Assembly: GCA_964447155.1 (NCBI GenBank)
Contig: CAYURM010000007.1
Location: 39,660 to 103,659 of the forward strand
Length of the DNA stretch: 64,000 nucleotides
Direction: 5' to 3'
DNA from: SMBSF63 sp034003545
GTDB lineage: Bacteria > Chloroflexota > Anaerolineae > Anaerolineales > Anaerolineaceae
In this document: in pieces, positions 1 through 8,432 of the stretch
How the letters are laid out: every line of letters starts with the position of its first letter
Numbering within the stretch: position 1 is the first letter of the stretch
Position numbers and translations under genes: made by a program
Notes under the pieces: model-generated
The model's database searches: none
Seen by the model: only the letters and a program-made list of their open reading frames with translations
Told to the model about the DNA's origin: nothing

Positions 1-1092
1 AGCGTGAGCATTTTCTCCAGAATCCGCAAAAAGGATATTCTTCTGCACCATCCTTATGAGTCTTTTACCCCGGTGGTGGAATTTTTGCGGGCAGCAGCGC
101 GAGATCCCCAGGTGCTGGCGATCAAGCAGACCCTGTATCGTGTGGGCAAGAATTCCCCGGTGGTGCAGGCCCTGCTGGAAGCCCGCCGGGACTATGGCAA
201 GCAGGTGGCTGTGCTGGTGGAGTTGAAGGCGCGCTTTGATGAAGAGTCTAATATCGGCTGGGCCCGGATGCTGGAGCAGGAAGGCGTGCACGTGACCTAC
301 GGGCTGGTGGGGCTGAAAACGCATTGCAAGATCGCCCTGGTGGTGCGTAAGGAAGGCGATCATATCCGCCGGTATGTGCATCTCGGCACGGGTAATTACA
401 ACCACATCACCGCCCAGTTATATGAAGATTTGGGCATGTTCACCTGCGACGAAGAAATTGGCGCTGATTGCACGGATATGTTCAATTATTTGACCGGCTA
501 TTCGTTGAAAGAGGATTACCGCAAGCTGCTGGTGGCGCCGATCAATCTGCGTAGTGAGTTTGAGAACCTGATCCGGCATGAGATGGCGGTGCAGCAGAAA
601 GGCGAGCGCGGACATATTATCTTCAAAATGAATTCGCTGGTCGATCCGCCGCTGATCAAATTGTTATATCAGGCTTCACAGGTTGGCGTGAAGATTGATT
701 TGATCGTGCGTGGAATTTGTTCGCTGCGCCCAGGCATCAAGGGAATGAGCGAGAACATTCGTGTGGTGAGTGTGCTGGGGCGTTTTCTGGAACACAGCCG
801 CATCTATTATTTCCGCAATGGCGGCAAGCCGAAGATCTACCTGGGCAGCGCCGATCTGATGCCGCGCAATCTTAACCGCCGGGTGGAGGTGCTTTTCCCG
901 GTGGAGGATACCAAGCTGACGCGCCGCATCCGCACCTATATTTTGAAGACATTGATGGAAGATAATGTTAAAGCACGGATCATGCTGCCAGACGGTGGCA
1001 GCCGGCATTTGAAGCCGCGTTCTGAGCGCACCGCGCGCAACGCACAGGAAATTCTACTCAAGTCCGCCGGTCAGCGTTCCAGGGAGGGGTGA
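1..1092 (+). CDS. ppk1: Polyphosphate kinase 1, C-terminal part (cut by window edge)
   Basis: Polyphosphate kinase 1 reversibly polymerises the gamma-phosphate of ATP into inorganic polyphosphate. The frame is open to base 1, so only the C-terminal ~363 codons are present; the GTG at base 4 is internal, not a start. Two hallmark histidines of the phospholipase-D-like catalytic half are visible: the one in 'LKTHCK' (fragment residue ~107), matching the autophosphorylated His435 of the E. coli enzyme, and the one in 'FLEHSRIYYF' (~264), matching His592. The 'SADLMPRNLNRRVEVLFPV' segment is also typical. The N-terminal and head domains lie outside the window, so integrity of the whole gene cannot be judged. 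No partner such as ppx is seen downstream. Confidence 0.95.
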   Translation, partial: SVSIFSRIRKKDILLHHPYESFTPVVEFLRAAARDPQVLAIKQTLYRVGKNSPVVQALLEARRDYGKQVAVLVELKARFDEESNIGWARMLEQEGVHVTYGLVGLKTHCKIALVVRKEGDHIRRYVHLGTGNYNHITAQLYEDLGMFTCDEEIGADCTDMFNYLTGYSLKEDYRKLLVAPINLRSEFENLIRHEMAVQQKGERGHIIFKMNSLVDPPLIKLLYQASQVGVKIDLIVRGICSLRPGIKGMSENIRVVSVLGRFLEHSRIYYFRNGGKPKIYLGSADLMPRNLNRRVEVLFPVEDTKLTRRIRTYILKTLMEDNVKARIMLPDGGSRHLKPRSERTARNAQEILLKSAGQRSREG

Positions 1093-1426
1093 CCCCCTGC
1101 TGGCATCTATTTCAATCACTTTAATGACAACAGCTGAGGGGGTAAGCGTATTTTCCGGATGGTGCATACCCTCGCCTGATTTCAATGCTTTGCGTTGAAA
1201 TCCCTGATAAACGGGGACTTTGTCTGTCCTCTCCCAGCAAGCGGTAGAGGATGTAATCCCTGAGATGTAAGAATTTTTTATTCCGGATATTTTTGATGCC
1301 CAGAGGGGTTGTTACCAAAACGAAAAAGGTGAGGGTGCGCGGCGGCAGCAAGACACCAACCTTTGGAATTCGTTGGAATAAATATCTTCTGCCGCGACAC
1401 GTTCTCCCGAAAATCCACTCCCACAA
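1093..1426. other. Intergenic stretch after ppk1
   Basis: About 330 bases without a convincing gene. A weak imperfect hairpin (CCCCCTGCTG... against CAGCTGAGGGGG, ~1094-1143) could end ppk1 transcription but lacks a T tract. A second small hairpin (ATTTCAA ... TTGAAAT) lies near 1181-1204. Open frames here are short, overlap each other on the minus strand and show no recognisable protein. Confidence 0.5.
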
Positions 1427-1475
1427 TTGACAGGAATGCGATATAATATTTTATATAAGACAATATTTATCGCAT
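1427..1475 (+). promoter_or_regulatory. Promoter with overlapping inverted-repeat operator upstream of the lipoamide-dehydrogenase gene
   Basis: TTGACA at 1427-1432 is followed after 19 bases by TATATA at 1452-1457, an acceptable sigma-70-type promoter with long spacing. An inverted repeat covers the same region: ATGCGATA (1436-1443) against TATCGCAT (1468-1475), each arm continuing into AATATT with one inserted T on the left. The arms are about three helical turns apart and enclose the -10 region, as expected for a repressor or dual site. The regulator is unknown. Confidence 0.5.
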
Positions 1476-1518
1476 ATATACATCTTGCGATTGTGTGCTT
1501 GCAAAAAAGGAGAAAGAA

Positions 1519-2934
1519 ATGAAGAAATATACTGCGGTGATCATTGGCGGCGGGCCTTCGGGCCACAGCGCAGCGGTGCGCATTGCCCAGCTTGGCGGCC
1601 GGGTGGCGTTGGTAGAACGTGACTACATCGGCGGGATCTGCACCAACTGGGGCTGTACGCCCAGCAAGGCGATGATTGAGTCTGCGAAGATTGCCCGCGA
1701 GGTGAAGGACAGCTATAAATATGGGGTAGATGTGTCGGATTTCCAGATCAATTTTGCGCGGGTGGCTGCCCGGCGGAATGAGGTTGTGGTGCAAACCCGC
1801 GAGGCGATCACTGACTTGCTGCTCCATCACAAGATCGACCTTTTCCAGGGGGAAGCGCAGATGGTTGCGCCCGGCAAGGTGCGCGTGCTGAAGGGCAAGC
1901 TTAACCATGAGGGCGAAACGATGGATTACAGCGGGGGCGAAGAGCTGCTGGAAACGGAGCATATCATCATTGCCACCGGCTCCAAGCCGCTTATTCCTGG
2001 TTTTGTGGACAGGAACGATCCGTCCATCGTCAGCAGCAACCGGTTGATCACGATTGAGGAGCGCCCCGAGAAGCTGACCATCGTTGGCGGCGGGGTGATT
2101 GGCCTGGAGTTTGCGACCATTTTCTCCAACCTGGGCAGTCAGGTGACGGTGGTGGAGTTTCTGGACCGCGTGCTGGCGGGTATGGATGAGGATATTTCTG
2201 CCAAGATCACGGAATTGATGGAGGCGAACGGTGTCCGTATTCTAACCTCCCACAAGGTGCTTTCTGTTAAAGACGGTGTTTTGACCGCGGAAAATCAGAA
2301 GACCGGTGAAGAGGTAAAGGTGGAATGCAGCATGACCCTGATCGCTATCGGCCGTTTGGCGGTGGTTCATGAAGAATCGTATGACGCTTTGGGGATTGAA
2401 TATACCCGTCACGGGGTGAACGTGAACGATTTCCAGCAGACCAATGTGCCCGGGATCTGGGCGATAGGCGACGCTACCGGGAAATCCATTCTGGCGCATG
2501 TCGGCATTCAGCAGGGCATTGTGGCTGCCGAGAACATCATGGCGAAGCCTGGCCAGCCGCTGCGCGAGATGGATTACGACGTCATCCCGGCGGTGATTTA
2601 CAGTCTGCCCGAAATCGTGGGCGTGGGTACGGTGCCGGAAAATCTGGATGGTGTCCAGGTAGTCAAGGTGCCTTTTACGGCCAACCTGCGCGCTGGCATT
2701 GAAGACTTTACGGATGGCTTCCTGAAACTGTGGATTAAGGATGACCGCGTCGTAGCCGCCCAGGCGATTGGACATGGCGTTTCCGAAATCATGCAGGAAC
2801 TGGCGAATATGATCGCGCTCAAGTCGGATATTCACGATGTGGCCGAGATCATCCACGCCCATCCGACGTATGCCGAGATCATTCGCTCGGCGCTGGAATA
2901 CTCGCTGGGCAAAGCGGTAGATTTTTATATCTAA
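1519..2934 (+). CDS. lpdA: Dihydrolipoyl dehydrogenase-family flavoprotein
   Basis: FAD-dependent pyridine nucleotide-disulfide oxidoreductase, most like E3 lipoamide dehydrogenase, which reoxidises dihydrolipoamide with NAD+. Visible: N-terminal dinucleotide fold 'IIGGGPSGHSAA' (residues ~8-19), redox-active pair C41/C46 in 'CTNWGCTPSK', a second Rossmann motif 'VVGGGVIGLEFA' inside the NAD domain, the FAD-contacting 'AIGDATG', and the C-terminal His-Glu catalytic dyad in 'HAHPTYAEI'. At 471 aa it has the usual length. The ATG at 1519 is chosen because AAGGAGA sits at 1508-1513; an upstream GTG (1495) in frame has no such site. No 2-oxoacid dehydrogenase E1/E2 genes are nearby, so the lipoyl partner is unknown. 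The 'CTNWGC' box differs from the classic 'CLNVGC', so another disulfide substrate remains possible. Confidence 0.85.
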   Translation: MKKYTAVIIGGGPSGHSAAVRIAQLGGRVALVERDYIGGICTNWGCTPSKAMIESAKIAREVKDSYKYGVDVSDFQINFARVAARRNEVVVQTREAITDLLLHHKIDLFQGEAQMVAPGKVRVLKGKLNHEGETMDYSGGEELLETEHIIIATGSKPLIPGFVDRNDPSIVSSNRLITIEERPEKLTIVGGGVIGLEFATIFSNLGSQVTVVEFLDRVLAGMDEDISAKITELMEANGVRILTSHKVLSVKDGVLTAENQKTGEEVKVECSMTLIAIGRLAVVHEESYDALGIEYTRHGVNVNDFQQTNVPGIWAIGDATGKSILAHVGIQQGIVAAENIMAKPGQPLREMDYDVIPAVIYSLPEIVGVGTVPENLDGVQVVKVPFTANLRAGIEDFTDGFLKLWIKDDRVVAAQAIGHGVSEIMQELANMIALKSDIHDVAEIIHAHPTYAEIIRSALEYSLGKAVDFYI

Positions 2935-2953
2935 GCTATTGTGGGGTAATTTC

Positions 2954-2990
2954 AACGGGCTTCTTTCAAACGGAAGAAGCCCGTTTGTTT
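2954..2990 (+). terminator. Rho-independent terminator after lpdA
   Basis: Perfect 12-bp stem AACGGGCTTCTT (2954-2965) / AAGAAGCCCGTT (2974-2985) followed by a T-rich run. Confidence 0.85.
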
Positions 2991-3047
2991 TATAATGAGT
3001 AGAATGATAAAACAGTTAAAACGAGCCAGACTCGGCATGAACTTCTT

Positions 3048-3080
3048 GCCCCGCTCTCGAAGTTGAGAGCGGGGCTTTTA
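3048..3080 (+). terminator. Second hairpin terminator
   Basis: GCCCCGCTCTC (3048-3058) / GAGAGCGGGGC (3065-3075), 6-base loop, then TTTTA. It lies only ~60 bases beyond the lpdA terminator and has no open reading frame between the two, so it may end a short independent transcript (a TATAAT sits at 2991-2996) or serve as a backup terminator. The 3081-3228 stretch shows nothing else. Confidence 0.7.
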
Positions 3081-3228
3081 CGTAATCTTTAGGGTGTTTC
3101 GATTAAATTGTGAATAAAATAGGGGTATAGATTTTTTCGTTCCGGCATGATCCATGCAAGTATTGGGGCAGATTTTGTGCAATTTTTATCCTGCCAGTGG
3201 ATGAAGAAGAGTCATTATTTTGAGGAAA

Positions 3229-4695
3229 ATGAAAGATTTCAATGATTCCCCGGTGATTCTGGTAGCAGATGATGATTCTGCCGTGCGGCAGTCGATCAGG
3301 ATGATGCTTGCCGGGCAGAATGTGACGGCTCATTTTGCAGAAGATGGGCAGTCTGCATTCGGCCAGGCGGTGTCTTTACAGCCAGATTTGATCTTGTTGG
3401 ATGTGATGATGCCGGGGATGGATGGTTTTCAGATATGCAGGAAGCTGCGCGAGAATCAGGATACGCAGGATATTCCCATCGTGATGGTGACCGGCCTGAA
3501 TGACAGGGAATCGCGGATTAAGGGGATTGAGGCGGGGGCGGACGATTTTCTTGCCAAACCTATTGATATGCTCGCCCTGCGGGCACGGGTCCATACCATT
3601 CTGCGCCTGAATCGTTATCAGAAACTCCAAAAAGAACGCGCACAGTTCAAATGGGCCGTTGAGCAGGCCAATGAAGGTTTTCTGCTGGTGGATCAAAAGG
3701 ATCATATTCTGTACGCCAATCCCCAGGCGCGTAATTATCTCGATTTGACCGTTGAGGATGAGCATTCCCATCAGGTTAATTTCAGGGAGATCACTGAAAA
3801 GCAATTCACGTGTTGTCCTGATTATCTGTGGGGGGATGCCTGGCGCAAGCCCGCCAAACAGCCGCGCTATTTGATGATCCCTGAGACGAGTACCAGCCGC
3901 GCCTTCTGGCTGGAAGTGGATATTTTCCCCGGTCCGGCGCATGACCCGGTTTGTTTTGTCAATTTACGCAACGTCAGCACAGCAGTGAACACAGAACAGG
4001 ATTTTAAGAAATTCCATTATTTGATCTCCCATAAGTTGAATACCCCGCTGAACGCTGTGTATGGGGTGGTGGAGTTGATGAATGCCTCCATTGCCGAGAT
4101 ACCGCGTGAGCAAATGGGGGAATTAATCCAGATGGCGTTGGTGAGTGCCGGACGACTGCGCAGCGATGTGCAGGATATCCTCACCTATCTGCGGGCTTCG
4201 TCAGCGGCGCCCAAAGGGGACAACCTGAAACTCGTGCATATTTCTGCCATTGCCCAGGAGATCAGCAAGGAACTGCATCTCAAACCGGCGGTGGTGCGCG
4301 TTGCGGCAGTGGTGCAAAATCGCAGCATCGTTTTCTCGAAGGTAGCGTTTGAATTAATCCTGATGGAGCTGTTTGAGAACAGCAAAAAATTTCATCCTGA
4401 GCATGATCCCAAGATTGATTTGATCATCAGCCGGATTGATGACGAACAGGTCAGTATCAAAGTGATTGATGATGGTTTGCACCTCTCCGTTTCGCAGCGC
4501 GCTGCCATTGTTGAGCCGTATCAACAGGCCAATTCCTTGCTTTCTCGTGAGACGAAAGGCTTTGGTTTGGGGATCCCGATGGTGGTCACCATTTTACAAA
4601 GCATTGGCGGGCGGCTGAATGTTTATAATTCTCCCAGCGGTCCAGGGCTGATTGTCGAGATGTTGGTGCCATCCGTGGCCGAGACAGTGTACTAA
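3229..4695 (+). CDS. Response regulator-PAS-histidine kinase hybrid
   Basis: Single-polypeptide signalling protein, probably cytosolic since no membrane segment is seen. Order: receiver domain (~residues 7-120) with acidic pocket 'VADDDS', phospho-acceptor D58 in 'LLDVMMPGMDG' and Lys in 'LAKPID'; PAS-like sensor ('FLLVDQKDHILYANPQARNY', ~140-260); a kinase core with H-box 'ISHKLNTPLNAVYG', N-box 'LMELFENSKKFHP' (the usual second Asn region is divergent), G1 'VIDDGLHLS' and G2 'GFGLGIPMV'. The receiver comes first, which suggests it is controlled by another kinase. ATG 3229 has GAGGA three bases upstream; TTG 3220 is an alternative start adding three residues. No dedicated partner regulator is adjacent. 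Confidence 0.85.
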   Translation: MKDFNDSPVILVADDDSAVRQSIRMMLAGQNVTAHFAEDGQSAFGQAVSLQPDLILLDVMMPGMDGFQICRKLRENQDTQDIPIVMVTGLNDRESRIKGIEAGADDFLAKPIDMLALRARVHTILRLNRYQKLQKERAQFKWAVEQANEGFLLVDQKDHILYANPQARNYLDLTVEDEHSHQVNFREITEKQFTCCPDYLWGDAWRKPAKQPRYLMIPETSTSRAFWLEVDIFPGPAHDPVCFVNLRNVSTAVNTEQDFKKFHYLISHKLNTPLNAVYGVVELMNASIAEIPREQMGELIQMALVSAGRLRSDVQDILTYLRASSAAPKGDNLKLVHISAIAQEISKELHLKPAVVRVAAVVQNRSIVFSKVAFELILMELFENSKKFHPEHDPKIDLIISRIDDEQVSIKVIDDGLHLSVSQRAAIVEPYQQANSLLSRETKGFGLGIPMVVTILQSIGGRLNVYNSPSGPGLIVEMLVPSVAETVY

Positions 4696-4877
4696 CCCTG
4701 GTTTACCGGGTTTCTATTACGCCTAAAGTCGTTGCTGTAAAGGTTCCGCAGACAGTGTATTCCCTGATTTGTGAATTTTCTCCAAATCCATGTTCCCCGA
4801 AACCCTGATACATTGTATAATCAGGGATGTTAAGCCCTGACCAACCAATCTGTCAGTGGCATGTGGGAGTAGGAAAC

Positions 4878-6578
4878 ATGGCTGTAAACGAAACACCTGA
4901 AACAAATGAGATTGTCTCGCGCGGTTTCATTCGCACGATCATTGATGAAGACCTTGCCAATGGCAAGAACGATGGGCGGGTGCATACCCGTTTTCCACCG
5001 GAACCGAATGGCTATCTGCATATCGGCCATGCCAAGTCAATTTGCCTCAATTTTGGGATTGCAGAGGAGTATGGGGGCTTGTGCAACCTGCGTTTTGATG
5101 ATACCAACCCCAGCAAGGAAGACGTGGAATATGTTGACTCCATTCAGGCGGACATTCGCTGGCTGGGTTTTGACTGGGAGGACCGTCTTTATTACGCCTC
5201 GGACTACTTCGAGCAGATGTACCAGTATGCTGTCCAGCTGGTCAAAAAAGGCAAGGCTTTTGTTTGTGATCTGAGCGCCGACGAGATGCGCGATTATCGC
5301 GGTACGCTGACCGAGCCGGGCAAAGACAGCCCCTACCGCGACCGCCCGATTGAAGAGAATCTCGATCTGTTTGAGCGGATGCGCGCCGGGGAATTTCCCG
5401 ATGGTGCCCGCACCCTGAGGGCGAAGATCGACATGGCCTCGCCGAACATGAACATGCGTGACCCGATCATTTACCGCATCGTTCACGAGTCGCATCACAA
5501 TACCGGCGATGCGTGGTGTATTTATCCGATGTATGATTTTGCCCACGGGATTGAAGATTCGATTGAAGGCATCACCCATTCGATCTGTACGCTTGAATTT
5601 GAAGATCACCGCCCGCTGTATGACTGGTTCCTGGATGAATTGGAGATCTTCCATCCCCAGCAGATCGAATTTGCGCGCCTGAACCTGAATTACACCGTGA
5701 TGAGCAAGCGCAAATTCATCAAGCTGGTTGAGAACGGGCATGTGCGCGGCTGGGATGATCCGCGCATGGTGACCATTTCCGGCATCCGCCGGCGCGGGTA
5801 TACGCCTTCGTCGATCCGTAAATTTGCCGACCGGGTGGGCGTGGCGAAGAACAACAGCGTGATCGATATGGCCTTGCTGGAGCATACTATCCGCGATGAG
5901 TTGAATGACACTGCCCCGCGGGTGATGGCTGTGCTGCGGCCATTAAAGGTTGTCATCACCAATTACCCCGAAGATAAAACAGAGGAATTTGAGGTACAGG
6001 ATTTCCCGCATGACGCCGAACGGAATCAGGTACGCAAGGTGCCTTTCTCGCGCGAGATATTTATCGAAGCGGATGACTTTATGGAAGAGCCGCCGCGAAA
6101 GTTCTTCCGCCTGGCCCCCGGCAAGGAAGTGCGCCTGATGGGCGCGTATTACATCACCTGCGATGAAGTGATCAAGGATGAAAACGGGAACGTGGTGGAA
6201 CTGCGCTGTACCTACGATCCCGAATCACGCGGCGGCACAAGCGCGGATGGGCGCAAGGTGAAGGGCACCCTGCACTGGGTGTCGGCGGCGCATGGCTTAA
6301 AAGCAGAAGTACGCCTGTATGACAAGCTGTTCCTGGTGGAGAACCCCAACAAGGCCCCGGAGGGTGAGGATTTTACCACCTATCTTAATCCTGATTCGCT
6401 GGAAGTACTCAACGACTGCATCGTCGAGCCTGGACTGGCTGAAGCCAGGCTGGAGGACCGCTTCCAGTTCATCCGCCACGGGTATTTCTGCCTGGATTCC
6501 GCTGATTCGAAGCCGGGTGCGCTGGTTTTCAATCGCACGGTTTCACTGCGCGATACCTGGGCGAAGATGAAGAAATAA
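4878..6578 (+). CDS. glnS: Glutaminyl-tRNA synthetase
   Basis: Class I aminoacyl-tRNA synthetase that charges tRNA-Gln directly with glutamine. The 567-aa product has the 'PPEPNGYLHIGHAKS' HIGH box near residue 45, the KMSKS-type loop as 'VMSKRKF' near 275, and the two C-terminal anticodon-binding beta-barrels ('RGGTSADGRKVKGTLHWVSA', 'FQFIRHGYFCLDSADS'). The size matches the E. coli protein (554 aa). Start at ATG 4878 is set by GTAGGA just upstream; an in-frame ATG at 4827 lies 6 bases after a TATAAT (4816-4821) and would only add a non-conserved leader. Monocistronic, closed by a terminator at 6599. Confidence 0.95.
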   Translation: MAVNETPETNEIVSRGFIRTIIDEDLANGKNDGRVHTRFPPEPNGYLHIGHAKSICLNFGIAEEYGGLCNLRFDDTNPSKEDVEYVDSIQADIRWLGFDWEDRLYYASDYFEQMYQYAVQLVKKGKAFVCDLSADEMRDYRGTLTEPGKDSPYRDRPIEENLDLFERMRAGEFPDGARTLRAKIDMASPNMNMRDPIIYRIVHESHHNTGDAWCIYPMYDFAHGIEDSIEGITHSICTLEFEDHRPLYDWFLDELEIFHPQQIEFARLNLNYTVMSKRKFIKLVENGHVRGWDDPRMVTISGIRRRGYTPSSIRKFADRVGVAKNNSVIDMALLEHTIRDELNDTAPRVMAVLRPLKVVITNYPEDKTEEFEVQDFPHDAERNQVRKVPFSREIFIEADDFMEEPPRKFFRLAPGKEVRLMGAYYITCDEVIKDENGNVVELRCTYDPESRGGTSADGRKVKGTLHWVSAAHGLKAEVRLYDKLFLVENPNKAPEGEDFTTYLNPDSLEVLNDCIVEPGLAEARLEDRFQFIRHGYFCLDSADSKPGALVFNRTVSLRDTWAKMKK

Positions 6579-6598
6579 GCACATACGATATTAAGAGA

Positions 6599-6630
6599 GC
6601 CTCCCGCTGATTTGGCGGGAGGCTTTTTTT
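6599..6630 (+). terminator. Terminator of glnS
   Basis: GCCTCCCGC (6599-6607) / GCGGGAGGC (6615-6623), then seven T. Confidence 0.9.
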
Positions 6631-6796
6631 GAATGATAAAGAAAAGCATCTCCAGGGCGATTGTGTTTTGGACTTCTTCGCTATACAATATCCATATAGT
6701 CCAGTTGGATTACTGTGACAGGTCCGGCGTGTTGGTGATTTCGATCCGCACGGATGCGTGGGCGGGCTGAATCCATGCCTTTTCAATCGAGGAAAA

Positions 6797-8422
6797 ATGG
6801 AAAAACTTGTTGCGGGTGCGTTGGGCGAATGCGTCCATGTGGCCGGCGTGATGAATTTTCTGCGCCTTGCTGAGCAGACGGGCTGGCAGACGGTTTTTTT
6901 AGGCCCCGCGGTATCTGTGGATGAAGTACTGCGGTCAGCCCGCGAGGAGCAGGCGGATCTGGTGGCGGTCTCGTACCGCCTGACGCCGGAGACGGGGGAA
7001 CGTCTGTTGGGTGATTTTGCCGAGGCGGCGGATGAGCTGCACGGACAAGGGGTGCGTTTTGCTTTTGGCGGCACGCCGCCGGTGGCGGAGCGGGCGGCGG
7101 CGATGGGTTTCTTTGAGCAGGTGTTTGACGGCAGCGAGACCAGCGAGGATGTGCTGGCCTACCTGCGCGGTGAGAAGCTGGATGCGCTGGATGAAACCAG
7201 TTATCCACAGACGGCTGTGGAACGCATGCGCTGGAAAGCACCGTATCCGATCCTGCGCCATCATTTTGGGCTGCCGACGGTGCAGTCCACGCTGGAAGGG
7301 ATTGAAAAGATCGCCGAGTCGCGTTTGCTGGATGTGATTTCGTTGGGGATTGACCAGGACGCGCAGGCCAATTTCTTTCACCCGGAGCGACAGGATAGGC
7401 GCCGGGCCGGGGCAGGGGGCGTGCCCGTGCGCAGTGCAGCGGATTACCGCGCCCTGTTCCAAGCCAGCCGCCGCGGGAATTATCCCCTGATGCGTACCTA
7501 CTCCGGGACGGATGACTTTATCCGCCTGGCGGAGATGTATGTTGAGACGATCAGCATTGCCTGGTGTGCGATTCCCCTGTTCTGGTTCAATCAAATGGAT
7601 GGCCGCGGCCCGTGGGGGCTGGAAGATTCGATCCGAGAGCATCAAGCTATCATGCGCTGGTATGGGGAGCGCGGTATCCCGGTCGAGTTGAATGAGCCGC
7701 ATCACTGGGGCATGCGCGATGCGCCGGATGTGGTCTTTGTGGTTGCGGCTTATCTTTCGGCATATAACGCACGGGCAATGGGCGTGCGGGACTATATTGC
7801 CCAGTTGATGTTCAACAGCCCGCCCGGTCTTGCGGACAGGATGGATATTGCCAGGATGCTGGCAGTGATAGAGCTGATCGAGCCGTTACGCACACCAGAT
7901 TTTCGCATCTGGAAGCAGACCCGCACCGGACTGCTGAGTTACCCGCAGGAGGTGTCGGCGGCGCGGGCGCACCTGGCAGCCAGCGTGTACGTGCAGATGG
8001 CCTTGCAGCCGGAGATTGTGCATATCGTCGGGCATACTGAAGCGCACCATGCCGCCACTGCGGAGGACGTGATCGAAGCCTGCCGTCTGGCGCGCCGGGC
8101 GATTGAGAATGCACTCAATGGTCAGGCCGATATGACGAAAGATGAGCGCATCCAGGCCCGTAAGGCGGAGCTGGTGCAGGAGGCCAGGGTCACGCTGAAC
8201 GCGATTGCCGCCCTGGCACCGGCTGGCACGCCAGACCCGCTGACCGATCCGCATACCCTGGCGCTGGCGGTGCAGTCCGGCATTCTGGATGCCCCGCATC
8301 TGCGCAATAATCCTTTTGCCAGAGGTCTGGTGAACACCCGCGTGATCAACGGTGCTTGTCTGGCGGTGGATGCCGCCGGCCAACCGCTGTCGGAGCAAAC
8401 GCGTATCGGTTTATTAACGTGA
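6797..8422 (+). CDS. Cobalamin-binding mutase-like protein (B12 domain fused to glutamate-mutase-E-like barrel)
   Basis: N-terminal ~130 residues form a B12-binding Rossmann-like domain: 'GALGECVHVAGVMNFLRLAE' fits the DxHxxG family with His14 kept as the potential cobalt ligand but Asp replaced by Cys12. The remaining ~400 residues ('TYSGTDDFIRLAEMYVETIS', 'GPWGLEDSIREHQAIMRWYG', 'VELNEPHHWGMRDAPDVVFV') resemble the TIM-barrel E chain of glutamate (methylaspartate) mutase, so a carbon-skeleton rearrangement of an amino acid or hydroxy acid is plausible; the substrate is unknown. ATG 6797 has GAGGA at 6789-6793; an upstream GTG (6758) has none. The next gene starts 11 bases after the stop, so the two form an operon with an opine-dehydrogenase-like enzyme. 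Fold assignment is fairly safe, activity is inference. Confidence 0.65.
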   Translation: MEKLVAGALGECVHVAGVMNFLRLAEQTGWQTVFLGPAVSVDEVLRSAREEQADLVAVSYRLTPETGERLLGDFAEAADELHGQGVRFAFGGTPPVAERAAAMGFFEQVFDGSETSEDVLAYLRGEKLDALDETSYPQTAVERMRWKAPYPILRHHFGLPTVQSTLEGIEKIAESRLLDVISLGIDQDAQANFFHPERQDRRRAGAGGVPVRSAADYRALFQASRRGNYPLMRTYSGTDDFIRLAEMYVETISIAWCAIPLFWFNQMDGRGPWGLEDSIREHQAIMRWYGERGIPVELNEPHHWGMRDAPDVVFVVAAYLSAYNARAMGVRDYIAQLMFNSPPGLADRMDIARMLAVIELIEPLRTPDFRIWKQTRTGLLSYPQEVSAARAHLAASVYVQMALQPEIVHIVGHTEAHHAATAEDVIEACRLARRAIENALNGQADMTKDERIQARKAELVQEARVTLNAIAALAPAGTPDPLTDPHTLALAVQSGILDAPHLRNNPFARGLVNTRVINGACLAVDAAGQPLSEQTRIGLLT

Positions 8423-8432
8423 GGAGTTGATG

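Noticed and set aside
1181..1204. TGCTTTGCGTTGAAAT near ppk1, resembling the ACGCAAAG word of GEMM riboswitches
   Set aside because: Only a simple hairpin surrounds it; the GGCAAACC, GGGTCTA and P3 elements are absent.
6631..6796. Cobalamin riboswitch upstream of the B12-binding protein gene
   Set aside because: The gap is too short and lacks the B12-box word GCCACTG.
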